Source: an uncultured Campylobacter sp. (GTDB taxonomy: Bacteria; Campylobacterota; Campylobacteria; Campylobacterales; Campylobacteraceae). Taken from it: a stretch of 55,606 nucleotides of DNA. Position numbers and translations under genes: made by a program. This document shows, piece by piece, positions 1-9,474 of the stretch. The notes under the pieces are model-generated. The model was given only the letters and a program-made list of their open reading frames with translations, had not been told where the DNA came from and did not search any database. Location of the stretch: positions 1-55,606 of the forward strand of contig NZ_CALKZP010000012.1 of the NCBI RefSeq assembly GCF_938002845.1. The letters run 5' to 3'. Position 1 is the first letter of the stretch. Each line of letters starts with the position of its first letter.

Positions 1-378
1 CAAAAATTTGAGGCGTGCAAGCAAAAGGCGCGGGAAATTTTAAATTTATAGGTATTGCTCGTCAAAATTTTACTCTTTGCGGCGAGCTAAATTTAAAACC
101 GTAAATTTCTACAAAAAAAGCAAAGAAACCTTAAAATAGTAAAATTCAGGTCGTAAAATTTTACGCATTTTTCTAGTGAAAATTCTCATACCTTTTTCAA
201 ATATGCGCCCATATCGCTGCGGCGTGCGCATCACAACTAAATCGGCTAAATTTAAAGAGCCGATTTGCGCTTGCGGCGACGGGGCGCGTAAAACGCCGCA
301 AAATATCAGACAAAATATCCGTAAATTTAGCCGAAACGCAGTAAAATTCGAGCGACAAATTTAACAAAAGGAGCGATC
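1..378. other. Non-coding leader region
   Basis: No convincing gene. The stretch is rich in AAATTT and AAAATTTTAC strings of the kind that fill intergenic DNA throughout this window. A short open frame at 176-364 has no ribosome site and no protein-like composition. A GGAG ribosome site sits just before the GTG at 379. Confidence 0.6.
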
Positions 379-1055
379 GTGGAAAATTTATTACTGGCGC
401 AGCTGCGCGAGGCATTACCGCAGGGTATGCGCGTGCCGAGCGAGACCCAGGCGCTTTATGCGTGGGTCGAGGCAAACGGCTTTTATGACGACGCGGGCGG
501 GCGCAGACGAGGCTATCTCTACCCGCAGGATCGGCTACGGCAGAGCTGGAGCGACGATGAGCGCGAGGGCGGCACGGACATCGTATTTTTCACGGATGAG
601 CCGAAAAATCGCGGCGAGGAGCTAAGGTATTGGTTTTACGGCGAGGATCGCGAGCTTACTGCGGAGATCAAGCGGCGGCTTTGCGTATTCGCAGGCAGCG
701 GCTCGGAGGGCTCGATGTGCGCGCTGTGGCTGGACGATGCGGGCGAGGCTAGACCCCGCACATGGGCTCCGGCTCGGGCTCGAGCATGACCTGCGTTTTG
801 GCTCATAGCGGGCTAGATTTTTTGCGACTGCTCGCGATCGGATACGATGAAATCTGCTGGGACGAGGATTTTAGTGCGCCGCCAAACAGCGACGACTTTA
901 TTGTGCATCCAAACGTAGAATTTCAGCAGTGGCTCAAGGAGACGTTTAAAACGACGATCCCGCAAACTGCGCTTGAGCTCGTCACGCCCGCGCATATAGA
1001 CGACGAGAACCCGAGCGATGAGTTTTTGATCTGGGTAAATCGCGTCACGGAGTAA
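379..1055 (+). pseudogene. SMI1/KNR4 (SUKH) family protein, frameshifted
   Basis: Two overlapping frames (379-789 and 762-1055) together read as one SUKH-type protein of about 225 residues. The first holds the N-terminus up to ALWLDDAGEARP; the second resumes with MGSGSGSSMTCVLA, LRLLAIGYDEICWDEDFSAPP and the C-terminal DDENPSDEFLIWV, all in the order typical of the family. One extra C in the C4 run at 754-757 would join the frames. SUKH proteins are commonly immunity proteins against polymorphic toxins, but no toxin gene is visible here. The start is GTG at 379 behind an AGGAG-like site. Family assignment is by recognised sequence pattern; whether the break is real or a sequencing error cannot be told. 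Confidence 0.7.
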
Positions 1056-2418
1056 AATTCAAAGCGGCTTTTGCGCCGCTTGATGAAGCGTTGTGGGCTT
1101 TACTTTAGCAGGAAACCTTGAAATTTAAGCTTTTGCTGGCTAATTTAAAGAGCGTAAATTTAATGGATATCTTTTTATTAAAATTTGGCGTCGGTATCTA
1201 TATAGAAAAGCATTAATCATCTATTACTACTTCTGCTACTCTTAAAATTTTTAATAAATTTGCTCGATAGAATTTAACTCTTTGCAGTGTGGGGGTAGAA
1301 TTTTGCTGTTATCCGAAATAAGACGCGATAGAAAAGTTGGCACGTTTTTAAGAATCTAAATAAAAATTTAGCTAAATTCCGCGTGGATGAGCTGATATAC
1401 CAAACGCATGGAAGTTCTGTCGGTTTATTAGCAAAGAACTGATTGAGACTAAATTCTAAAGCAGAAAAAACAAGGCTAAAAGCTTTTCGGTAGTTTTGGC
1501 GATAGGTTGTCTTTAAGTGTCGTATCAGAAAAATTGTGACCGCAGCGACGCAGGCAGCGCGCGCAGAGCAAAAAAATGGTGCGCATCTGTATCGGCGTAG
1601 CGTTTTTGGGCTTCATATGAAAGATCGTATCCAAACGATCCTGCTGTCAAATATCTACATAAATTACGGCGGATTTTTATCGAGGGCATGAGGGGGGCGA
1701 GCTACAAGGCATATCCAGCTAATACGTCTTTGCAGCTAGCTGTATGCAGGCATTTAAAGACGGAAAGTAAAAGCGAACAGGTTGAAATCTGAAAGCATTA
1801 ATAGGCGCGCAATAGGCAAATTGCGCTCAGTGGCGAAGTGAGCGCAAACTTTTTGGCAGCTTTGAGCTGTTTGCACGCGCGTAGGGTGGCAGGCGCTACT
1901 TTACTTTAAATCTCTTTTTGGATCTTGGGTTTGCGCGCGCAGAGCAGCAAGTACTAAGCAGCTCGGCGCGGAGGTATCGTATTTTGCACCGCTTTCGCAG
2001 TAACTCTCCTTGATACCTGCCAGCTGACGCACTTTCTAGCAAGATGAGTGATTGTTGTTTTGACATTGATGAGGATGAGCTTGGCGGACTCATGACAGCA
2101 TATACAGCTCAGTAGCGGTAAACGCGTAGTTCGCAGCGTTTTATGAATTTAGCGGAGGGTTTGAGCCGGGTGGGCATGCATAGTTTTTTAGCGCCTTGTG
2201 GAAATTTAGGACGAGTATTATTGCGAGCGGGTGCAAATTTTTAGGTAAAATTTTATGCTCATTGATTTTTATATGGTTGTACTAAAGCATGCTTCATACA
2301 GAAAAATTTCGTATAAATTTTTAACGTAAACTTTGCCCATTTAGGGGAGAAGAGAAGGGAGTAAAATTTTACGATCAAAAGAGCGGGGGATTATGTCAGC
2401 AGGCTGCGTGTGCAACGC
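1056..2418. other. Long region without intact genes; probably decayed DNA
   Basis: About 1.36 kb with no credible open frame. A stem (AAGCGGC/GCCGCTT, 1062-1081) follows the SUKH gene and may end its transcript. Short protein-like stretches, such as the frame from ATG 1617 that stops after 24 codons, suggest gene remnants, but I could not recognise a family. Confidence 0.5.
1821..1854 (+). terminator. Rho-independent terminator-like hairpin
   Basis: Perfect 9-bp stem TTGCGCTCA/TGAGCGCAA with a 9-nt loop, followed after 2 nt by five T. It lies in DNA with no intact gene, so it may be a leftover of a decayed transcription unit. Confidence 0.5.
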
Positions 2419-2446
2419 AAAAAATAGCGATACAGGAAGCGTATCG
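2419..2446 (-). terminator. Terminator of the oxidoreductase gene
   Basis: Read on the minus strand: stem CGATAC/GTATCG (2428-2446) followed within 3 nt by six T (2419-2424). It lies about 90 bp beyond the stop codon of the minus-strand gene at 2533. Confidence 0.5.
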
Positions 2447-2454
2447 AGTAGTGT

Positions 2455-2487
2455 GGATGAAAAGATGATTTTCATCCGTCACTTTTT
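2455..2487 (+). terminator. Terminator-like hairpin, plus strand
   Basis: Stem GGATGAAAA/TTTTCATCC with a 5-nt loop, then a T5 run at 2483-2487. It would stop plus-strand transcription from the decayed region before the convergent gene. Confidence 0.4.
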
Positions 2488-2532
2488 AAAATAAAATTTC
2501 TCGACTAAAAAGCGATTTTGCCTTTGTAAATT

Positions 2533-3060
2533 TTAAAATTTTGCTAAAAATTCTTCGTATTTTTCTGCACTTTTTGCGATATATTCGCTATCTGGATGAA
2601 ATGAAAATCCATAGCCAAAGTGGCACGGCAGCAGCTTGGCGCCTGTAAAATTCATCGCGCATTTAAAAGGCGTGATAACTTCCTCTATGTCAAATCCGAT
2701 CGTGCCGTCTTTTTTATAGTTGTTTCGCTCATCGCCGATAGTGATCGCTAGGGCGAATTCTTTACCTTTTAGCTTGTCGCCGGTGCTGCCGTAAGCCCAG
2801 CCGTAGGCAAATACATCGTCGAACCATTGCTTTAAAAGCGGCGGATAGCTGTACCAATAAAGTGGAAACTGAATGATAATTTTATCGTGGCTTAAAAGTA
2901 ACCCCTGCTCGCGCGCTACGTTTATTTTGCCGTTCGGATAAGCGGCGTAAATTTCGTGAATATCAAATTTATCCGCTTGCTTTTTGGCTACCTCGCGCCA
3001 CGCCTTGTTTGCGTGCGAGCTTGCCATATCGGGATGAGCGATGATGATGAGATTTTTCAT
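2533..3060 (-). CDS. NAD(P)H-dependent oxidoreductase (flavodoxin-like, KefF/MdaB type)
   Basis: 175 residues, the usual length of NAD(P)H:quinone oxidoreductases of the flavodoxin-like fold. The N-terminus MKNLIIIAHPDMASSHANK is the FMN-binding first strand and loop; HDKIIIQFPLYWYSYPPLLKQWFDDVF is the conserved quinone reductase core, and GDKLKGKEFALAITIG follows. Expected role: soluble two-electron reduction of quinones or related electrophiles with FMN, protecting against redox stress. It is a single-gene unit with its own terminator-like hairpin downstream. The exact substrate cannot be read from sequence; KefF-like regulation of a potassium channel is possible for the family, but no KefC neighbour is present. 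Confidence 0.85.
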   Translation of the reverse strand: MKNLIIIAHPDMASSHANKAWREVAKKQADKFDIHEIYAAYPNGKINVAREQGLLLSHDKIIIQFPLYWYSYPPLLKQWFDDVFAYGWAYGSTGDKLKGKEFALAITIGDERNNYKKDGTIGFDIEEVITPFKCAMNFTGAKLLPCHFGYGFSFHPDSEYIAKSAEKYEEFLAKF

Positions 3061-3303
3061 ATTTTATCCTTGTTTTAATTTTCTTACATTATATGTTTTT
3101 TGGCTGAAATTTTGATTTATCATCCAGCATAATATGGGTATGAAATTTCAAGTGAAATTTTACTTCCACTCAAATACTACTGGCAGGCTTATAGTTTTTG
3201 TATGTAATTAGAAGTTAAATTTTATAAGCAAGTACGGCAGGCCCCAAAATCGATAGAATTTTACCTACTAAATTATATTAAAGATTTTAAATGTGGTTAA
3301 AAA

Positions 3304-3324
3304 TGCGCCGAAAAATTCGGCGCA
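3304..3324 (-). terminator. Terminator of dcuA
   Basis: Perfect 9-bp stem TGCGCCGAA/TTCGGCGCA with a 3-nt loop; on the minus strand it is followed by T5. It lies 20 bp beyond the dcuA stop codon. Confidence 0.7.
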
Positions 3325-3343
3325 AATGAAAGGAATACTAATC

Positions 3344-4687
3344 TTAGATTAGCGCAGGAGCTACTAAAAATCCTAGAGCGACCGAAATCGCAACCATAAT
3401 AGTTCCCGGAAGGAAGAATGAGTGGTTAAATACAAATTTACCGACTCTAGTCGTTCCGGTATCGTCCATGGCGATCGCGCCGAGTGTCGTAGGATAGGTA
3501 GGGAGCACGAACAAGCCCGAAACGGCTGCGAAAGATGCGACCAAGATCCAAATTTGACCGGAATTTTCAGGGCTAGTCATTCCAAGCGCGGCAGCAACTG
3601 CAGGCATCATAACCTTTGTGGTCGCAGCCTGCGAGTATAGCAAGCAGCTTAGGAAATATAGCGCGACGGCTAGTACGAAAGGATACTGCGTAACAACGTT
3701 TTTAGCTACCTCTTTGATGCTGTCGATGTGACCGTTTACGAAAGTAGTACCGAGCCACGCGATACCGATGACGCAGATGCACGCATTCATACCGCTTTGG
3801 AAGGTGCTGGTAGAGAGCAGCTTGCCCGTATCAATCTTGCATAAAACAGCGATAAGAAAGCCGATAGTTAGCATAAAGCTGATGATCGCGCTATCTCTTG
3901 AAAGGATCGGTTTTTCTACCAAGCCGACGCTCTTTGAGATCGCAAGCGCATAGCAAACGACGATCAAAACGCCGACGGCAAATATCGCAACCGATCTTTT
4001 CGCGTAAGGTTTCGGCTCTTTATACTCCTCGGCTTTGATCTCAGCTACAAGACCTTTTGAAAGTCTTTCTTTGTAAACAGGATCTTTTGAAAGATCGAGA
4101 TCGTAGAATTTATTTACGATAAAAGCCGTAATCAACATAGCTACAAAGGTAGTAGAGATGCAGATAAACAAGAGTTTAGGATAGCTAACGCCCAGCTTCT
4201 CGCACAGACCGCTCATAGCGACGAACGCCGCCGAAATAGGGCTCGCAGTGATCGCTACCTGAGACGAAACAACCGAAAGCGCAAGAGGAGCGGAAGGCTT
4301 GATGTTCTGCGTCTTTGCGACCTCGACGATAACCGGGATCATAGAAAACGCAGTATGTCCGGTGCCCGCAAGTATCGTAAGTAGATAGGTAACGATAGGC
4401 GCTAGGAAGTTGATCTGCTTAGGATTTTTCCTTAAAATTTTAGATGCTACCTGCACCAAATAATCAAGTCCGCCTGCGACTTGCAGCGCCGTAATCGCGG
4501 AGATTACCGATGCGATAATTAGGATAACGTCAATCGGGATATCCTTCATATCAACCTTCATGCCCAAAATGGCTAGGACGATAACGCCCAAGCCGCCTGC
4601 ATAACCGACGCCCATGCCGCCTAGCTTAACGCCTAGGTAGATGCCGCCGAGCAACACGATAAATTGCAATATCACCATAAAGTCCAT
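3344..4687 (-). CDS. dcuA: Anaerobic C4-dicarboxylate transporter, Dcu family (DcuA-like)
   Basis: 447-residue membrane carrier, the normal length for DcuA/DcuB. The pattern GVGYAGGLGVIVLAILG, ALQVAGGLDYLVQVA, LRKNPKQINFLAPIVTY, AGTGHTAFSMIPVI, QVAITASPISAAFVAMSG and the end GTTRVGKFVFNHSFFLPGT resembles DcuA more than DcuB; annotation as DcuB would be an equally common label. It exchanges or imports aspartate, fumarate, malate and succinate at the inner membrane under low oxygen. aspA lies upstream in the same direction, 286 bp away, so transcription order is aspA then dcuA: aspartate taken in by Dcu would be deaminated to fumarate for respiration. Confidence 0.9.
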   Translation of the reverse strand: MDFMVILQFIVLLGGIYLGVKLGGMGVGYAGGLGVIVLAILGMKVDMKDIPIDVILIIASVISAITALQVAGGLDYLVQVASKILRKNPKQINFLAPIVTYLLTILAGTGHTAFSMIPVIVEVAKTQNIKPSAPLALSVVSSQVAITASPISAAFVAMSGLCEKLGVSYPKLLFICISTTFVAMLITAFIVNKFYDLDLSKDPVYKERLSKGLVAEIKAEEYKEPKPYAKRSVAIFAVGVLIVVCYALAISKSVGLVEKPILSRDSAIISFMLTIGFLIAVLCKIDTGKLLSTSTFQSGMNACICVIGIAWLGTTFVNGHIDSIKEVAKNVVTQYPFVLAVALYFLSCLLYSQAATTKVMMPAVAAALGMTSPENSGQIWILVASFAAVSGLFVLPTYPTTLGAIAMDDTGTTRVGKFVFNHSFFLPGTIMVAISVALGFLVAPALI

Positions 4688-4973
4688 TGCAAAACTCCTT
4701 ATAAAGTAATTTTTTTAACGGCGCGCAGAATTCTAAAGATTTCAGCAGGTAAAATCCGAATTATCTTTATAATTCAGTGGTCGGAATTCTATGCGGAATT
4801 TTATCCTAAAATTTCGCAAGTGGAATTTTACTCCACGGAAGCTAAATCTAACTTGATGAAATTCTGCATCTACGGAATTCTGCACGATCAATCTTATCTA
4901 TTTAGAATTCTACTTTGCGGAATTTCGCCTATTAAATTAACCGACGAAATTCCGCGCCGCACCTAGTTTGAAA
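4688..4973. repeat. aspA-dcuA spacer with repeated GGAATTYT units
   Basis: 286 bp without a gene. It carries many GGAATTCT, GGAATTTT and AGAATTCT units in both orientations (for example around 4785, 4796, 4822, 4881, 4911 and 4920), so several alternative hairpins are possible. It may be a repeat island or an mRNA-processing segment between the two genes. Confidence 0.45.
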
Positions 4974-6380
4974 CTATTTTTTGCTCATATGTGGGTTGAG
5001 CATAGATTTAGGCTCTAGGATCTTATCGATCTCCTCTTTTTTCAAATATCCGCGCTCTAGGCAGATTTCGCCGACGGATTTTCCGGTCTGAAGTGCCTCT
5101 TTGGCGATACTTGCGGATTTTTCGTAACCTATGTAAGGATTAAACGCCGTAACGATACCGACGGAATTTAACACCGATTTTAGGCAAGCTTCAGGGTTTG
5201 CCTTTAGATGTTTGATAGCTTTTTCAGCTAGTGTATTCATCGCATTTTCCAAAAGCACGATCGAGTTAAATAACGCATATGCGATGCCAGGCTCAAACGC
5301 ATTAAGCTCGAATTCTCCGCGCTCTGAGCAAAGCATAATCGTAACGTCGTTGCCGATAACCTCGTAGCAAGCCTCGCCTACGACCTCGGCGATGACCGGA
5401 TTTACTTTGCCCGGCATGATGGAGCTGCCCGGTTGCATCTTAGGAAGCTCGATTTCGCCTAGACCGCATCTAGGACCGGAGTTCATAAGACGTAGGTCGT
5501 TTGCGATCTTGCTTAGGCGAACGGCAGCTGTTTTTAGCGCGCCACTAACGTGAACGAAGTCTGCGGTGTCTTGTGTAGCGGCGATGAAATCCTCTGCGGC
5601 TTTAAATTTAACGCCGGTGATTTCGCCTAGTTTTTTCTCGACTACGTTTTTGTAATCAGGATGGCAGTTGATACCCGTACCAATCGCCGTAGCGCCCATA
5701 TTTAGGTAAGTCATCGACTCTCTAGCAGCTTTGATAAGCGCGATATCGGTTTTGATGTAGGTAGCAAAAGCGTTGAAAGTGTTTCCAAGAGTAGTAGGAA
5801 CGGCGTCTTCAAGCTCCGTCCTTCCCATTTTGATGACATCTTTGTATTCTTTGGCTTTAACTTCAAGCTCTTTTTTCAAATTTTCCATAGCTTTTAGTAG
5901 ATCGGTTAGCTTGGCGTAAGCGGCGACTTTGATCGAGCTAGGATAGGTATCGTTAGTGCTTTGACCCAAATTTGTGTGATCGTTTGGATGGAGGTATTGG
6001 TATTCGCCCTTTTTGTGTCCCATGCTCTCCAAAGCTATGTTAGTAATGACTTCGTTGGTATTCATATTCGTCGAAGTTCCGGCGCCGCCTTGGATCATAT
6101 CGACTACGAATTGATCTCTGAACTCTCCTGCGATGAGCCTGTCGCAAGCTTTTGCAATCGCATCGGCTTTTTGTGCGTCTAGGACTCCGACCTCTTTATT
6201 GGCTAATGCAGCTGCTTTTTTGATTTGTGCAAATGCTTTGATAAAAAACGGATAGTCTTTGAGCGCTCGTCCGCTTAGATGGAAGTTCTCTAGTGCCCTA
6301 AATGTCTGCACACCGTAGTAAAAATCGTCGGAAATTTCTAATTCACCGATGAAATCGTGTTCTTTTCTGGTCTTTGCCAT
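4974..6380 (-). CDS. aspA: Aspartate ammonia-lyase (aspartase)
   Basis: 468 residues, as expected for aspartase of the fumarase/aspartase superfamily. The hallmark flexible-loop signature GSSIMPGKVNPV is present near residue 320, with catalytic-region strings QGGAGTSTNMNTNEV (near 100) and GQSTNDTYPSS (near 140). It deaminates L-aspartate to fumarate and ammonia in the cytoplasm. Fumarate is a key electron acceptor for campylobacters, and the pairing with dcuA downstream supports aspartase over fumarase. The substrate call rests on similarity and context. The start ATG at 6380 has AGGACTT upstream. Confidence 0.93.
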   Translation of the reverse strand: MAKTRKEHDFIGELEISDDFYYGVQTFRALENFHLSGRALKDYPFFIKAFAQIKKAAALANKEVGVLDAQKADAIAKACDRLIAGEFRDQFVVDMIQGGAGTSTNMNTNEVITNIALESMGHKKGEYQYLHPNDHTNLGQSTNDTYPSSIKVAAYAKLTDLLKAMENLKKELEVKAKEYKDVIKMGRTELEDAVPTTLGNTFNAFATYIKTDIALIKAARESMTYLNMGATAIGTGINCHPDYKNVVEKKLGEITGVKFKAAEDFIAATQDTADFVHVSGALKTAAVRLSKIANDLRLMNSGPRCGLGEIELPKMQPGSSIMPGKVNPVIAEVVGEACYEVIGNDVTIMLCSERGEFELNAFEPGIAYALFNSIVLLENAMNTLAEKAIKHLKANPEACLKSVLNSVGIVTAFNPYIGYEKSASIAKEALQTGKSVGEICLERGYLKKEEIDKILEPKSMLNPHMSKK

Positions 6381-6695
6381 AATAAGTCCTTTCGTTGAAA
6401 TTGTTAATGGAATTTTAAAGCTTTTAGTATTAAAAGTAGCTTAAAACGTAACGAAAAATTAAAATTTAGAAATTAGTGCGATTGTTTAAGGCTTTAAATA
6501 GAATTTTACTTAAAAAATATTTTGGAATTCGCTACTAAGGCATAATTACACTTTAATAGAAATATCGTATTATAGGTAAATTATGAAAGTGAAATTATAA
6601 AAATTCTTGTTTAGCTTAAATTATAATTTGAAAAATTTGAACTTAAAGGCGATAAAATGGAATTTTTCATTGTATTTGTATTTACTAGCGCGGAG
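6381..6695. other. Non-coding gap upstream of aspA
   Basis: 315 bp, very AT-rich, with several TATAAT-like strings on both strands. It probably carries the aspA promoter and the 3' flank of the DedA gene. No gene seen. Confidence 0.5.
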
Positions 6696-7295
6696 CTATC
6701 TTTTGCGTTTTATAAAATAAACATATAGAAGCGAGATTATAATGACGATGGCGAACAAAGCGATCGTAATTAGATGCAGATCTTGCTTGATTAGTTCCTC
6801 GTTTTCGCCGATGAAATATCCCAGGCTCATAAGTATTAATGTCCAAATCGCAGCCCCAAGCCCGGTAAATAGCACGAAGCGTGCGACATTCATCTTTGCA
6901 AGGCCCGCAGGAAGGCTGATGTATTGACGAATGCCCGGGATCAAGCGGCAGTTAAACGTTGAAATTTCACCATGGCGGTTAAAAAAAGCTTCGAATTTTG
7001 CAAATTTCTCCTCGGTGATACCTACGTATTTGCCGTATTTAGCGATAATCTTACGTCCAAAAAAATAGCATAGATAGTAATTAAACAGCGCGCCGGTGAT
7101 GCTGCCGCCAAGCCCACAAACAAATGCCGCAACAAAGCTCATCTGCGATTTTGAGGCCAGATAGCCCGCAGGGATCATCACTACTTCACTTGGGAAGGGA
7201 AAGAAGCTGCTTTCTAAAAACATCATCACAAAAATGCCAAGGTATCCCCAACCTGCGACAAATTCTACGATAAAATTTACGATATTAGAAAGCAT
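6696..7295 (-). CDS. DedA family membrane protein
   Basis: 199 residues with the DedA/SNARE-associated layout: a hydrophobic N-terminus with GWGYLGIFVMMFLESSFFPFPSE, then VMIPAGYLA, a re-entrant region GGSITGALFNYYLCYFFGRK, and the conserved FNRHGEISTFNCRLIPGIRQ segment near residue 110-130 that holds the functionally important basic residues. At least four membrane segments are evident. DedA proteins act in the inner membrane in lipid carrier or phospholipid translocation and membrane homeostasis; the precise substrate here is unknown. AAGGAATTCAA precedes the ATG. Confidence 0.9.
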   Translation of the reverse strand: MLSNIVNFIVEFVAGWGYLGIFVMMFLESSFFPFPSEVVMIPAGYLASKSQMSFVAAFVCGLGGSITGALFNYYLCYFFGRKIIAKYGKYVGITEEKFAKFEAFFNRHGEISTFNCRLIPGIRQYISLPAGLAKMNVARFVLFTGLGAAIWTLILMSLGYFIGENEELIKQDLHLITIALFAIVIIISLLYVYFIKRKR

Positions 7296-7330
7296 TTGAA
7301 TTCCTTGATTTAATGTAAAAAACCGACTGC

Positions 7331-7429
7331 GCTTAAAATTTCGCGAAATTTAGCATCAGCAGAGCGAATAAGTTTGTAATTTAACAATCTGTCGATATAA
7401 GAGTGGCTTAAAATTTCGCGAAATTTAGC
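7331..7429. repeat. Two direct copies of a 24-bp palindromic repeat
   Basis: Copies at 7331-7354 and 7406-7429 are identical over 24 bp and each contains the perfect 16-bp palindrome AAATTTCGCGAAATTT. They are 75 bp apart, in the gap between the peb4-like gene and the DedA gene. A protein-binding site or intergenic repeat is possible. Confidence 0.6.
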
Positions 7430-7525
7430 GCATATAAAACAAAGGCGCGGGCTAAATTTTATCCTTGCAAGTTGCCGCTGCAGCGAACTTGCATATAAAT
7501 TTAATAGCCTCACGCCTTAAATAAA

Positions 7526-8350
7526 CTATTTTGCGTATTCGATGTTTAGTTTGCCGAATAGCTCATTAGCCTTGTCATCGATTTTTTTGTTTACTTTGCT
7601 TGGAAGTAATTGATTTTTGATGAGATCTTTTACCTTTTCAAACGGCATAGTCTCAGCCTTTTTGCTGCTTTCTTTGTAGATTATATGATATCCGAATTGC
7701 GTCTTTACCGGCGTTTTGCTCATCTCACCATCTTTTAGCGCAAACGCCGCTTTTTCAAACTCCGGCACCATCATCCCTTTACCGAAAGAGCCCAAATCGC
7801 CACCGTTTTCTTTCGCACTTGGATCGATTGAAATTTCTTTAGCTAGCTTATTAAATTCCTCTTTTAAATTCTCTTTTTTGACTTTTGATAGCTTCGCAAT
7901 CGCGTTTTTAGCAGCCTTTTCGTCTGCTACTAAGATATGACTTGCGGTAACGGAATCTGGTTGCATGAAATTCTGTTTATTTTCATCATAAATTTTTTTA
8001 GCTTCCTCGTCGCTGACGCTTACGTCTTTAGCCTGTTCGCGTTGCCATAGATTAAATGCGATGCCATCTTTAGCAAGCTCTAGCTGATGCTTATATTCGT
8101 CGCTGTTTTCAATGCCTGATTTTTTCGCCTCTGCGATTAGAAGTTTGTATTTGATTAGATCATCGATTAGTTTTTTCTTCTCATCGGCGGTCGGTTCCTG
8201 TCCGCCGTGCTGCATACCTTGAGCTAAAAACGGTGCAACATCCTCATCTGTAATAGTGATATTCGCGTCTTTTGCAGTAGCCAAAACGCCTGCATTAAGC
8301 GAAGATATAGCCATAGCGGCAACAAAGCTGAAAGATAAAATTCTTTTCAT
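7526..8350 (-). CDS. Periplasmic peptidyl-prolyl isomerase/chaperone, Peb4 (SurA/PpiC) type
   Basis: 274 residues, close to Peb4/CBF2 of C. jejuni. A signal peptide ends near residue 20 (MKRILSFSFVAAMAISSLNA). An N-terminal helical chaperone domain is followed by a parvulin domain at about residues 130-235, seen from VTASHILVADEKAAKNAI, SIDPSAKENGGDLGSFG, MVPEFEKAAFALKDGE and TQFGYHIIYKE. It should assist folding and passage of outer-membrane proteins through the periplasm. It lies 114 bp downstream of metQ on the same strand, with a strong hairpin between them, so it may be expressed separately. Confidence 0.9.
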   Translation of the reverse strand: MKRILSFSFVAAMAISSLNAGVLATAKDANITITDEDVAPFLAQGMQHGGQEPTADEKKKLIDDLIKYKLLIAEAKKSGIENSDEYKHQLELAKDGIAFNLWQREQAKDVSVSDEEAKKIYDENKQNFMQPDSVTASHILVADEKAAKNAIAKLSKVKKENLKEEFNKLAKEISIDPSAKENGGDLGSFGKGMMVPEFEKAAFALKDGEMSKTPVKTQFGYHIIYKESSKKAETMPFEKVKDLIKNQLLPSKVNKKIDDKANELFGKLNIEYAK

Positions 8351-8421
8351 TATTTTTCCTTTACTCGGTAAATTTCGCGCAATTATAAAAAAAGATAGTA
8401 AATAAAATAGCGAATGCCAGC

Positions 8422-8450
8422 AAATTCGGCGCGAATCGTGCGCCGAATTT
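8422..8450. terminator. Strong hairpin between metQ and the peb4-like gene
   Basis: Perfect 11-bp stem AAATTCGGCGC/GCGCCGAATTT with a 7-nt loop, starting about 15 bp past the metQ stop codon. On the minus strand no clean T run follows directly, so it could be an attenuator or RNA-stability hairpin rather than a full terminator. Confidence 0.5.
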
Positions 8451-8464
8451 TAAAAAGAGAGGAG

Positions 8465-9241
8465 TTAAAACGATGGAATGATTGCGCCTTTATATTGCGT
8501 CTCGATGAATTTTTTCACTTTCTCGCTTTGAATTGCTTTATCTAGCGCCTTGATTTTAGGGCTGTTTTCGTTGCCTTCTTTAACGCTAATAACATTTGTG
8601 TAAGGGTTGCCCTCAGCCTTTTCTAAAAATAGCGAATCCTTGATTGGGTTTAAATTTGCGTTAAAGGCAAAATTTGAGTTGATAACCGCAATATCGACAT
8701 CGCCCAGGGTGCGTGGAAGCGCGGCGCCTTCAAGCTCTAAAATTTCTAAATTTTTAGGATTTTTCGTGACATCTAGCGGCGTGCGAAGCTTAGCGTTTTG
8801 ATCTACTTCGATGAGCCCCGCGGCTACGAGCAGATCAAGAGCGCGGCTTTCGTTAGTCGGATCGTTCGGCACGGCAACTTTGGCACCGTTTTTAAGATCT
8901 TTTAAATTTTTAATCTTATGGCTGTAGATGCCCATCGGCTCTAAGTGCACACCCACGGTCGCTTTTAACTTCGTGCCTTTATTAGCGTTAAATTCCTCCA
9001 TATATGGCACGTGCTGGAAAAATCCCGCATCCACGTCGCCGCTATCAGTAGCGAGGTTAGGGGTTACGTAGTCGTTGAAAACCTTGACCTCAAGATCGTA
9101 GCCTTGGGCTTTTAGATCAGGCTTAATCTGCTCTAAAATTTCGGCATGCGGTATCGGAGTAGCGGCGACTACGATTTTTTCGGCAAGAGCGAAGCTGACG
9201 ACGCTGGCGCTAAGAAGCGAAGCGAGAAGAAATTTCTTCAT
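8465..9241 (-). CDS. metQ: MetQ/NlpA family methionine-binding protein of an ABC transporter
   Basis: 258 residues with a signal peptide (cleavage likely after SFALA, near residue 20) but no lipobox cysteine, so a soluble periplasmic form is expected rather than the lipoprotein seen in many bacteria. The body is typical NlpA/MetQ: KIVVAATPIPHAEILEQIKP, VKVFNDYVTPNLA, VDAGFFQHVPYMEEFN, KVAVPNDPTNESRAL and LGDVDIAVINSNFA. It should bind methionine for MetNI. The ATPase metN lies 4 kb away on the other strand and no metI is seen, so the transporter genes are split. The start is ATG with AAGGATT upstream. Confidence 0.88.
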   Translation of the reverse strand: MKKFLLASLLSASVVSFALAEKIVVAATPIPHAEILEQIKPDLKAQGYDLEVKVFNDYVTPNLATDSGDVDAGFFQHVPYMEEFNANKGTKLKATVGVHLEPMGIYSHKIKNLKDLKNGAKVAVPNDPTNESRALDLLVAAGLIEVDQNAKLRTPLDVTKNPKNLEILELEGAALPRTLGDVDIAVINSNFAFNANLNPIKDSLFLEKAEGNPYTNVISVKEGNENSPKIKALDKAIQSEKVKKFIETQYKGAIIPSF

Positions 9242-9474
9242 ATTTAATCCTTTTGGTTAAAATTTCGCAGTATTATAGCAGGTAGAATTTTTAATGTCAA
9301 GTGTTTTTATATGATTTTTTAAAATTTTATCTAAAATATTCTAAAATTCGATATTTATATATATATTTAAATACTACATTTTATTGTATAATGCAGAATT
9401 GGCACGCTTTAATGAGCGCTTTACATAAATTCCGCTAAAATCGCAAAATTTAAAATTTTAAAAAAGGGCTGAAA

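Noticed and set aside
1896..2093. 65-codon minus-strand frame in the decayed region
   Set aside because: Low-complexity serine run at the start, no ribosome site, no family.
3344..4687. dcuA as a DcuB-type carrier
   Set aside because: Conserved strings and C-terminus fit DcuA better, though the DcuB label is used for similar campylobacter proteins.
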